Of a DNA stretch of 64,000 bases, positions 25,541 to 33,371 are shown one piece after another. This DNA comes from Cuniculiplasma divulgatum (GTDB lineage: Archaea > Thermoplasmatota > Thermoplasmata > Thermoplasmatales > Thermoplasmataceae), in assembly GCA_031200235.1 (NCBI GenBank), contig CP133595.1, positions 1,636,877 through 1,700,876 on the forward strand, in the 5' to 3' direction. A program made the position numbers and the translations under genes. Every line of letters starts with the position of its first letter. Position 1 is the first letter of the stretch. The notes below the pieces were generated by a model, which was not told where the DNA came from, did not search any database, and was given only the letters and a program-made list of their open reading frames with translations.

Positions 25541-26494
25541 ATGCTCCATTCCCAGGAATATGCTATTCAGGCAAGGAACATTGTGAAATCATACGACGGC
25601 AGACATAATGCTGTGGATGGCATATCATTCGATGTTGCAAAAGGCGAAATTTACGGTCTCCTAGGCAAGAATGGAGCTGGAAAGAGCACCACCATTAAGA
25701 TGCTCACCACACTCATAAAACCAACATCCGGAACAATAGAGGTGCTTGGTATGGAACCATTCAGACAGTCCATCCAGATACGGAAGCGTATTGGAGTGGT
25801 GCAGCAGTCTGAATCCTTCGACTTTGCCACAGTGGAGAACAACCTCAGGATATACGGGATGCTCTGGGAGGTTCCACGTGAGGTTGTGAGTGCAAGAATC
25901 GAAGAGCTTTTGGATCTATTTGAGCTGACAGAATTCCGCAAGGTCCGTGCTTTTGAGCTTTCTGGCGGACAGAAGAAGAAACTGCAGGTAGCAAGGGAAC
26001 TGGTTCACGACATGGATATCCTGTTTCTGGATGAGCCCACTGTTGGCATGGACCCTATAATGAGAAGGCGGATACTCGACAGCATCAAGGACAGGGTAAA
26101 AAACGGACTAACAGTCCTTTTCACGACGCATTTTCTGGAAGAGGCGGACTACATCTGTGACAGAATAGCAATTATGTCGGAGGGGAAAATCAGGGTGGAA
26201 GGGACGTCGTCAGAATTAAAGGAAAAATACGGAGGGCTCAGGACCCTGGAGATCATAACAAGGGAGAACGAATCGCCAGATGGGATGGATCGTCTCCGGG
26301 AGCAACTGGTTTCTTCTGATCTTGCCAGCGAAGTTAAGGGGCAGGGCAAAACCATAACAATTCTGGGCAAGTCCATTTCGCGAAACCTGGACCAGATACT
26401 TTCTTCATTGAAAACTCAGGGAATAAATATTGACAGCATCAACCTGAGAGATGCAACCCTGGATGATGTTTTCATAGAGGTGGTGAATTCCTGA
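25541..26494 (+). CDS. ABC transporter ATP-binding protein, DrrA/NodI-like
   Basis: The ATPase of an ABC-2-type exporter. Walker A GKNGAGKST, signature LSGGQKKKLQVAREL, Walker B ILFLDEPTVGMDP and the H-loop TTHFLEEADY are all present, and a C-terminal extension fits the DrrA subfamily. An upstream GTG (25493) keeps the frame open, but the ATG at 25541 is preferred because an AT-rich AATTTTAATC lies about 25 bases before it. It overlaps the permease gene by one base (TGATG). Confidence 0.93.
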   Translation: MLHSQEYAIQARNIVKSYDGRHNAVDGISFDVAKGEIYGLLGKNGAGKSTTIKMLTTLIKPTSGTIEVLGMEPFRQSIQIRKRIGVVQQSESFDFATVENNLRIYGMLWEVPREVVSARIEELLDLFELTEFRKVRAFELSGGQKKKLQVARELVHDMDILFLDEPTVGMDPIMRRRILDSIKDRVKNGLTVLFTTHFLEEADYICDRIAIMSEGKIRVEGTSSELKEKYGGLRTLEIITRENESPDGMDRLREQLVSSDLASEVKGQGKTITILGKSISRNLDQILSSLKTQGINIDSINLRDATLDDVFIEVVNS

Positions 26495-27267
26495 TGCATG
26501 CGCCTGCATTCCTGAGACTGACCTATCGGAATATCAGGGTGAACATGGATCTGGGAACCATGATATTCATGCTAGGCCTTCCAGCACTTTATCTACTGGT
26601 AATGGGAACAATGCTCCAGAACATAATTCCTGGTGTGGAACTCAATTCCTCAAGGGTATCATACACACATTTCCTTGGCCCAGGGATAGTTGCTATGCAG
26701 ACCCTGACGGCAGGAAATATTGGCGGCGGGATGCTATGGAGTGACAGGAGATGGGGGATGTTCGAGCAGCTTCTTGTGGGTCCCTTCAAGAGAACGGATT
26801 ACCTCCTTGGAATAATAATGGTGGCAATCATCTTCGCCGTCGCCGGGAGCCTTATAATGCTGGGCCTTTCAGTTTCAATATCAGGCGGCTTTATCCTGTC
26901 TTGGATCTCAGTCTCACTTACCCTTTTCTCCATCATACTTGGAACTATGCTCTTCTCATCGCTGTTTCTCATTATATCAACGCTTGCCAAAACCATGCAA
27001 ACATACAACACAATCACCATCGCCCTGTTCTTCGTGCTGGATTTCGCCAGTTCGGCATTTTACCCAATCCCGACAACCAGCGACGCAGTGATCAGGGCAA
27101 TATCTCTTAGCAATCCCCTGACATACATTGTTGATGTGACACGAACTGCACTCATTGGCGTACCTGACACAACCACTTACATGTATGCCATCGCCATGTT
27201 AGTTCTGACCATAGTGTTGTTTGCAATTGCCAGGCTACTTTACAGAACTGTGAGAAGTGGGGTCTAA
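26494..27267 (+). CDS. ABC-2 type permease
   Basis: The 257-residue membrane partner of the preceding ATPase, with six hydrophobic segments. FLGPGIVAMQTLTAGNIGGGMLWSDRR near residue 55 and SAFYPIPTT near 190 match the DrrB/ABC-2 family (the P-x-x-T block precedes the last helices, followed by NPLTYIVDVTRTAL). Substrate unknown; relatives export drugs, lipids or polysaccharides. Confidence 0.92.
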   Translation: MHAPAFLRLTYRNIRVNMDLGTMIFMLGLPALYLLVMGTMLQNIIPGVELNSSRVSYTHFLGPGIVAMQTLTAGNIGGGMLWSDRRWGMFEQLLVGPFKRTDYLLGIIMVAIIFAVAGSLIMLGLSVSISGGFILSWISVSLTLFSIILGTMLFSSLFLIISTLAKTMQTYNTITIALFFVLDFASSAFYPIPTTSDAVIRAISLSNPLTYIVDVTRTALIGVPDTTTYMYAIAMLVLTIVLFAIARLLYRTVRSGV

Positions 27268-27376
27268 AACGGTACTTTTCCCTGGATCACAATTGAAGCA
27301 GAACAGCCTGTTCACTTAAAGTTCTCTGTGGCAGTCTGCATATACATCGAAAAATGTTTATGAGTATCCTTGCAAT

Positions 27377-27751
27377 ATGGTACAAGCGATGCGCGATCCG
27401 GCTTCTAAATTTTTCAATTGTACTGACAGGGAGAGAGCCATATTCGAGGCGGGTATTAAATTGGGTACAATCTACCACCAGTATGTGGGGGCACCCCTGA
27501 ACCTCAGCAACGTGGAATCGCTGGAGAAGGCAATCGAAGAGAGCGCCATGGTTCAGCCATTTGTTGAGGAAGCGCATGTCAAGATCGACAAGGAGATAAT
27601 ATCAAAGAAGCAGGGAGTTTACAAGTATATCACTCTGGCCGGGGAAATGCTGAATGTTACCATAGTAATCAAATACAATGACGAAAATATTACAGCAAGG
27701 CTCAGGTACGTTCCGGAGATAGATTACCCGCTGATGTATGTGGAAGGATGA
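27377..27751 (+). CDS. mptD: Dihydroneopterin aldolase, archaeal MptD type
   Basis: MptD cleaves dihydroneopterin to 6-hydroxymethyl-dihydropterin in archaeal pterin synthesis and is unrelated to bacterial FolB. The 124-residue protein has the family pattern: KFFNCTDRERAIFEAGIKLG near residue 10, GTIYHQYVGAPLNLSNVESL, LEKAIEESAMVQPFVEEAHV with conserved Glu/Gln. The first Met or Met5 could be the start. It forms a probable operon with the THEP1-like gene (8-base gap) and trm1. Confidence 0.9.
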   Translation: MVQAMRDPASKFFNCTDRERAIFEAGIKLGTIYHQYVGAPLNLSNVESLEKAIEESAMVQPFVEEAHVKIDKEIISKKQGVYKYITLAGEMLNVTIVIKYNDENITARLRYVPEIDYPLMYVEG

Positions 27752-27759
27752 TGTTATAA

Positions 27760-28302
27760 ATGGCAGTTAAAATCGGCATTACAGGGCCCGTGGGATCAAT
27801 AAAAGCAGAAGCCCTTCACAAGATAATAGACATGCTTGAAAAGGATGGGACAGTTGTTCAGGGAGTTCTTGTATCGGAGATAACAGAACACGGCAAGCTT
27901 CTGGGCTATTCGCTCTTTGACATCAGTACCAAGAAGAAGATTACGTTTGCCCAGGCTGGCATAATCTCCCGGATCAAGATAGACAAGCTGGGTGTGGATA
28001 CACGCCTTCTTGAGGAGATTCTTGTCCCCAGTCTTCAAAAGGCCAGGGAAAGCGCTGATGTTATTGTTATCGATGAGATAGGTAAACTTGAAAATACCAC
28101 AAGAAACATTCAGGAAGAAATAGAGACAACCCTGAAGTCAGAAAAACCTCTCATTGTCACGCTTCACAAAAAATCCAGAAACCCTGTTTTGCAGGAGATC
28201 AGGGCACTTGAGGGGATCCGCGTTTTCGATATAACGCCCATCAACAAGAGCACGCTTCCATTCAAGGTTCTCAGGGTCATAAGAGGGGAAGAAGGACCAT
28301 AA
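27760..28302 (+). CDS. THEP1-like NTPase with degenerate P-loop
   Basis: The 180-residue protein matches the archaeal nucleoside-triphosphatase THEP1 family: VKIGITGPVG at the start, DVIVIDEIGKLE (Walker B) near residue 100, and KPLIVTLHKKSRNPVLQEI. The Walker A, normally GxxGxGKT/S, reads GPVGSIKAEAL, with Ile where Gly and Ala where Thr/Ser are expected. Nucleotide hydrolysis is therefore doubtful. Shine-Dalgarno-like GGAAGG precedes the ATG. Confidence 0.82.
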   Translation: MAVKIGITGPVGSIKAEALHKIIDMLEKDGTVVQGVLVSEITEHGKLLGYSLFDISTKKKITFAQAGIISRIKIDKLGVDTRLLEEILVPSLQKARESADVIVIDEIGKLENTTRNIQEEIETTLKSEKPLIVTLHKKSRNPVLQEIRALEGIRVFDITPINKSTLPFKVLRVIRGEEGP

Positions 28303-29364
28303 TTGATCATAAAGGAAGGGTTTGCAAGGATATCTGTTCCTGAGACTCACAGCAGAAAAGGTCCGGGAACAAGATCAGCCGGCTTTTACAACAATGAACA
28401 GGTAATTAACAGGGATCTGACCATCCTTGTGCTTTCAAAGCTCAGGCCGAAAAACTATCTTGATGGCTTTGGGGCAACCGGCGTGAGGGCAATTCGGGTA
28501 GCAGTTGAACTCGGAATCGAATCATCTATTTCCGAGATAAATACAATTTCCGTACGGAAAATAGAAGAGAATCTCGCAATGAACAATGTCACAGCGTCCG
28601 TCCATAAGGAGCCCTTTCAATCAGTGGTATCAAAGGGACTGTATGATTTCATTGATATTGATCCCTACGGTTCAGCAGTGCCCTATCTGGATGTGGCTCT
28701 GTCATCTGTAAAGAACGGGGGGTATCTTGGCATAACTGCAACAGATCTGTCTGTCTTGACAGGTTCAGTGCCATCCAAAACAAGGAGAAAGTACGGCGCA
28801 TTCATTGCCAACGATGCTCACCGTCACGAAGCCGGTATCAGGTTGATGCTTGCGGATGTGGTCAAGCGTGCTGCGTCCATGGACCGCTACATAACTCCCA
28901 TCATCTCCTTCTGGCACGGTCATTTTTACAGAATTATCGTCAGAGTCAGGAACGGATCAATGAAGGCAGACAGATCCCTTGATCTGGTTTCAACAGTGAA
29001 TTTCAATAAAATGTATTCAAATTACTATGAGGACATTGAACAGGGGCCCGTATGGAAAGGCGATCTGGAGGATTTCTCCATCATTACAGAGTCGCTCGCA
29101 CTTCGGCCCGGATCTGTTTTGGAAACGTCCGTTAACTTCGCGTCCAAAATTATTGACGAGAACGCATCGCTGATGTTCTTTGAGATAACTGATGCGGCAA
29201 GGTCAATGGGCATGAGTCTTCCCAGGGTGAATGATCTTATAGAAGAACTTGGTAAAACTGGCTTCAGCGCGTACAGAACACACTTTTCTACAACTGGAAT
29301 AAAGTTCTCCGGTACATGGCAGCAGTTTACTGAAGCATTTGTCTCGGCATTGCGGAAGACATAA
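28303..29364 (+). CDS. trm1: tRNA (guanine-N2) dimethyltransferase Trm1
   Basis: Trm1 makes N2,N2-dimethylguanosine at tRNA position 26 with AdoMet. The 353-residue protein has the AdoMet motif YLDGFGATGVRAIRVA near residue 51, the catalytic DIDPYGSAVPYLDVAL near 113, and the TGSVPSKTRRKYGA block near 145. The start is TTG at 28303, directly after the stop of the upstream gene, with GAGGGGAAGAAGG as a ribosome site. Confidence 0.93.
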   Translation: MIIKEGFARISVPETHSRKGPGTRSAGFYNNEQVINRDLTILVLSKLRPKNYLDGFGATGVRAIRVAVELGIESSISEINTISVRKIEENLAMNNVTASVHKEPFQSVVSKGLYDFIDIDPYGSAVPYLDVALSSVKNGGYLGITATDLSVLTGSVPSKTRRKYGAFIANDAHRHEAGIRLMLADVVKRAASMDRYITPIISFWHGHFYRIIVRVRNGSMKADRSLDLVSTVNFNKMYSNYYEDIEQGPVWKGDLEDFSIITESLALRPGSVLETSVNFASKIIDENASLMFFEITDAARSMGMSLPRVNDLIEELGKTGFSAYRTHFSTTGIKFSGTWQQFTEAFVSALRKT

Positions 29365-29757
29365 TCCAATATGGAAATAAATTCACGCTGTCAGGTGATT
29401 ACAGCTTCACATATTACTGAGCATAAGTGGCAATTCAAACATGGTTTCAAATGATAAGAGCATGGCTTCTGCAGTCCTATGGGCAGGGAAGCCAGTTAAC
29501 TTGCAATGAGGATGAACTGCTGTAAATCTCTTTAAATCTCAGGTCACAGGATACTATGTCCGTAGGCAGGCGGAAGTCCTGACCTGTGCAATTCTATCAA
29601 ATGGAAGAAGATGCATTAAGGCCTTCTTTCGGCATGACGGGCTGCTGAGACTAATCATGACTTCACTATGCCTTTATTATGGTAGGGCATTATTTTATTT
29701 ATTGTAAATTATATCCAACAAAAAGTTTATTATAATACACAAATTGAAGCTATTGGA
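29365..29757. other. Intergenic with one strong hairpin
   Basis: No coding frame is convincing. It contains the hairpin listed at 29540-29586 and, at its right end, an AT-rich stretch with TTTATTATAATAC about 25 bases before the next ATG, the likely promoter of the membrane protein gene at 29758. Confidence 0.5.
29540..29586 (+). ncRNA. Structured RNA or terminator candidate
   Basis: CAGGTCA (29540-29546) pairs perfectly with TGACCTG (29580-29586). After a two-base bulge, GGA pairs with TCC, and the enclosed loop can form a further four-pair hairpin CTAT/GTAG around GTCC. This is more structure than a simple terminator and lacks a U-run. It could be the 3' end of the trm1 transcript or a small RNA. 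No known family recognised. Confidence 0.3.
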
Positions 29758-31035
29758 ATGCACAGGTGGATTCAGTACCTTGGTATAGTGATAATTCTGT
29801 TCTCATTCTTCTTAGCGGCATTCTCTGCCTCTGATGTATACAGCCAACAGATTATATCTGGCAACTTCAGCCAGGACAGCACCGGCATCTACATATCTCC
29901 AGAAATCAACATATGGATAAGAAGTACGGGGGAAATTCAATGGTCATCATCTTTACACGATGCGGAGTTCTATCTCATACCTGCCTCAAAGATTTCTGAA
30001 CTGAACAGAAACGATGCAGGCCATCTAGCTATCCCTCCCATAAAATATGCAGGTGGAACAGATACATATCTCTACCAGGATCTCTCCGGCTCGTATTATG
30101 TCGTTGCAATATCCGCAGAAAACCCTTCAAGTTACACAACATATATCTTCAGCCACCCACCATATACGTCTGATGAACTGGTTGGTGGGCCAAATAACTA
30201 CAACACTGCACAGCACGTTTTAATTTATTCGGTACTTCTGATTTTTTTGGGATTTTCAATGATTTTTGCAGAACCTACCATGATTAAGGCAAGAAGGATC
30301 AGGTCGAAAGGTGATTCATTATCAAGATTAACCCTGAACTATTTCCACAAAAGAATGCGCGGATTTGCAAGTTCAGTTAACGCACACAGAGTGGTATCCT
30401 TGATACTTGTTCTTATCATGATCTTCGCTCTTTTCACCATTGCTCAGGGTCGGTCAGTACCAAAGGTATTTCCGATCCTTCCAGTAGAAACCGTGCATGG
30501 TTCAAATCTTTCGGGGAATTATACTGATAATCTTTCATTTTGGGCTTATTCACCCGCTGTTTCTGCTAAATACTTTGCCACCATGATTGGGCCGCTCCCA
30601 CGATACGGCGGCATAAATTCATCCACAATTTATGTGTGGGACTACAGCGTAACGATAATTAAGATTGCACAGAACACCTCATTTCCGTGGTCTCAACAGA
30701 CTCTCATTATCAGCAACGTCACAGTTTCTATTGGGGAATATTTGCTTCCTTTCCGCGAGAATAAATGGGATTCTGGACTGGTGTACTTCAACGGAGGCGT
30801 GGTAACAAATCCGTCCGGAACTTTTGATACTGGAAGTGAATACGGTATTGAGGTAGAGCCAGTAAACGAAATATCCTGCAACATTCCGGACGGTAATTAT
30901 ACAATGAACATCCATATCAGACTTGAACCTGTGAGTGTTATAGGACCATACCACATAAACGGAAAAGAAACAAGCATTGGAATTACTTTTCCTGTATACA
31001 TTAATAACAGCAATGTAATCAACAATTCTGTCTGA
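29758..31035 (+). CDS. Hypothetical surface membrane protein with three helices
   Basis: The 425-residue protein has an N-terminal helix (residues about 5-26), an extracellular-looking domain of about 130 residues, a second helix near 155-175, a basic stretch (IKARRIRSKGD, FHKRMRG), a third helix near 215-233, then a large Ser/Thr/Asn-rich domain with many N-x-S/T sites. This suggests two outside domains joined through a short inside loop. Family unknown. An AT-rich promoter precedes the ATG and no partner gene is adjacent. Confidence 0.75.
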   Translation: MHRWIQYLGIVIILFSFFLAAFSASDVYSQQIISGNFSQDSTGIYISPEINIWIRSTGEIQWSSSLHDAEFYLIPASKISELNRNDAGHLAIPPIKYAGGTDTYLYQDLSGSYYVVAISAENPSSYTTYIFSHPPYTSDELVGGPNNYNTAQHVLIYSVLLIFLGFSMIFAEPTMIKARRIRSKGDSLSRLTLNYFHKRMRGFASSVNAHRVVSLILVLIMIFALFTIAQGRSVPKVFPILPVETVHGSNLSGNYTDNLSFWAYSPAVSAKYFATMIGPLPRYGGINSSTIYVWDYSVTIIKIAQNTSFPWSQQTLIISNVTVSIGEYLLPFRENKWDSGLVYFNGGVVTNPSGTFDTGSEYGIEVEPVNEISCNIPDGNYTMNIHIRLEPVSVIGPYHINGKETSIGITFPVYINNSNVINNSV

Positions 31036-31532
31036 AATTCAGTCATAATTATTACGGGACAGGCCGGCTGTACTACCTTCGTTGTCCTATCCAACTTCAA
31101 CTCTCATTTCAGGAAGTTTTTGTACACCCATGGCCAGATATTGAATCATTCCATTGTTGACAGCTGGATCCTGTATCGATCATTTAACAGCCTGATTCTC
31201 CGCCTGAGCGAAATTGCGAAAGGTTATTTTGCTGTTTTTTTATAATTTCAAAAATGAAGGTATTTTCAGCATCCTCTGCCGGATTCAAGGGAAAATATCT
31301 TCCATGCAGCCAATGAAATTGAGTTATAATTCTTGAGCAGGAAGGCTCTGATCTCCAAAGAGGAGAGTTTGTAAGAAACACATGGGGGCGCTGAAACTAC
31401 GGATATGCCGGTATCTCCATATTTCTCCAGCAGTTTCCCTGACTGGCTTAATTCGACCTGGTCAATGAAGTTCAATTCAAAAGAATCCTGATTGCGATAC
31501 TAATAAAAGCACACGATCATTTCCCGACAGGA
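31036..31532. other. Intergenic, no supported gene
   Basis: About 500 bases with several short open frames on both strands, none with clear codon bias, motif or a credible start. A TATA-like TAATAAAAGC about 28 bases before the prenyltransferase ATG marks that gene's promoter. The stretch may contain relics, but I cannot name any. Confidence 0.45.
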
Positions 31533-32351
31533 ATGAATCCTTGGTTGAAAATTATCCGCCCTGTTAATGGCATCATGGGTGTCGTGGCCACATTCATATC
31601 AGGGTTCATAGGCGCAGGTTTCAGCTTTGTGGATTTCTTACGTTTTATCATAATTGCAGCACTGGCGGTCTTTCTTGTCACTTCAGGTGGCAATATCATA
31701 AATGATGTGGTTGATGTTGACACTGACAGGATCAATCATCCTCACAGACCACTGGTTACAGGACAGATAAGCATTAAATCCGCAAAGACAGGAGTTGCAG
31801 TAATGTTTGCTGCTGCAATAGTAATATCAGTTATTCTGATTACCCCACTTGCAGGTGCCGTGGTTGTAATAGCCGAAGCTTTCCTGCTTGGATATGAGTT
31901 GAAGACAAAGAAGCTGGGCCTGTCTGGAAACGTGATGATAAGTGTGCTTGTTGGCCTCATCTTCATATTCGGCGGTATAGCTGTCAATTCAATAGACAGA
32001 ATGCTCATTCTGTTCCTCATGGCAACCCTGGCAAATCTTTCCCGGGAGGTTATAAAGGATATTCAGGACATAAAGGGAGACGTGGACAGGATGACGCTTC
32101 CCAAAAAGCGTGGCGTAAAGTTCGCCGCATATTTCGCCTCCACTTCGGTAATTCTAGCAGTGATAATATCCTATTTTCCGTATTACCTTAAAATATTTGG
32201 CATATATTACCTCATATCTGTTGCCTTCTCCGATGCCCTGTTCCTTGCTTCTGTGGCAATGATTCCAAGGGATCCGGAAAAGAGCCAGCAGGTATCAAAA
32301 CTGGCCATGATCATTGGTCTGGCTTCATTCGCAGTGGGCGGTATATCTTGA
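31533..32351 (+). CDS. Digeranylgeranylglyceryl phosphate synthase (UbiA family)
   Basis: This membrane prenyltransferase adds the second geranylgeranyl chain to GGGP, building the archaeal diether lipid core. The 272 residues hold about eight hydrophobic helices, the first Asp-rich motif NDVVDVDTDRINHPHRPL near residue 56 and the second DIQDIKGD near 185, both Mg/diphosphate-binding sites. It overlaps the GGGP synthase gene by four bases, so two successive lipid steps are encoded together. Confidence 0.93.
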   Translation: MNPWLKIIRPVNGIMGVVATFISGFIGAGFSFVDFLRFIIIAALAVFLVTSGGNIINDVVDVDTDRINHPHRPLVTGQISIKSAKTGVAVMFAAAIVISVILITPLAGAVVVIAEAFLLGYELKTKKLGLSGNVMISVLVGLIFIFGGIAVNSIDRMLILFLMATLANLSREVIKDIQDIKGDVDRMTLPKKRGVKFAAYFASTSVILAVIISYFPYYLKIFGIYYLISVAFSDALFLASVAMIPRDPEKSQQVSKLAMIIGLASFAVGGIS

Positions 32352-33103
32352 ACGTGTACTCAGAAATCCTTGAAAGGTTGAAAAAGCAGAAGATCCACAT
32401 GACTCTCATTGACCCTGCAAAGCAGGCTCCGGAACAGTCTGCTGATATTGCCCAAGAAGCCGAAAGGGCTGGTACGGACTACATAATGATCGGTGGTTCA
32501 ACTGAAATTGACAGGAACAGGATGGACCAGACCATCCGTGAGATAAAGAAAAAATGCGGAAGGAAGATTGTAATATTTCCCGGATCGTCCGCGATGATCA
32601 GTCCCCATGCCGATGCCATATATTTCATGAGCCTGCTTAATTCCCGGTCACCGGAATTTCTTTTCAGACACCAGGTGAGGGCTGCGCCTCACCTGAAAAA
32701 AATGGGGATTGAAACAATTCCCATGGGCTACCTGGTCTTCTATCCAGGCATGACGGTTGGGAAAGTTGGTGAGGCGGACCTTCTTGACGGCAACGATCCG
32801 GTTCCTGCTGTATCATATTCACTTGCGGCTGAAATGATGGGCATGAAGCTTATATATCTTGAATCGGGCAGCGGATCCCCTTCCACGGTATCTTCGGCCG
32901 TAATCTCTGCAGTAAAGCACGAAACCTCAGTACCAATAATAGTTGGAGGAGGCATAAGGGATTCAGAAACCGCCAGGGAGATTGCAGAATCCGGAGCAGA
33001 CATAATTGTGACAGGCACAATTGTGGAAGGATGTACGGACATATACCAGAGACTGATGCCAATAATCAAGGCTGTACATTCCAGCAATATGAATAGATTT
33101 TAA
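32348..33103 (+). CDS. Geranylgeranylglyceryl phosphate synthase
   Basis: GGGP synthase joins geranylgeranyl diphosphate to sn-glycerol 1-phosphate, the first committed step of archaeal membrane lipids. The 251-residue TIM barrel has HMTLIDPAKQ near residue 17, YIMIGGSTEID near 45, FPGSSAMISPHADA near 76, YLESGSGSP near 170 and VGGGIRDSETAREI near 198, all family signatures for phosphate and prenyl binding. The start is TTG at 32348 in the overlap with the upstream gene. Confidence 0.95.
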   Translation: MNVYSEILERLKKQKIHMTLIDPAKQAPEQSADIAQEAERAGTDYIMIGGSTEIDRNRMDQTIREIKKKCGRKIVIFPGSSAMISPHADAIYFMSLLNSRSPEFLFRHQVRAAPHLKKMGIETIPMGYLVFYPGMTVGKVGEADLLDGNDPVPAVSYSLAAEMMGMKLIYLESGSGSPSTVSSAVISAVKHETSVPIIVGGGIRDSETAREIAESGADIIVTGTIVEGCTDIYQRLMPIIKAVHSSNMNRF

Positions 33104-33125
33104 TTTCCAATAACACTAAGGAGCC

Positions 33126-33371
33126 ATGCCTGTTGTGGTCATAAAGGTGGAATACCTTCCGGGTGTTGAGGATCCAGAAGCGCTCACAATTCTCAAGAAT
33201 CTCAATATTCTGGGATATGGAGGTGTGAAATCGGTGCAGACATCAAAATCATACCAGCTGAACGTTCAAGGCAGTGAATCTGAGGCAAAGAAAATAGCTG
33301 AAGATGTTGCGGAAAAGATACTCACTAACCCGGTGATTCAGAAATATTCAATAAGGATACTGAAAAAATGA
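33126..33371 (+). CDS. purS: Phosphoribosylformylglycinamidine synthase subunit PurS
   Basis: PurS is the small structural subunit of the three-part FGAM synthase of purine synthesis. The 81 residues show the family pattern VEYLPGVEDPEALTI, LGYGGVKSVQTSK and a C-terminal amphipathic strand. It overlaps purL by four bases. The glutaminase subunit purQ is not next to it in this window. Confidence 0.92.
   Translation: MPVVVIKVEYLPGVEDPEALTILKNLNILGYGGVKSVQTSKSYQLNVQGSESEAKKIAEDVAEKILTNPVIQKYSIRILKK

Noticed and set aside
31266-31475. 69-codon minus-strand frame in an intergenic gap
   Set aside because: No family, weak codon bias and no promoter in a sensible place.
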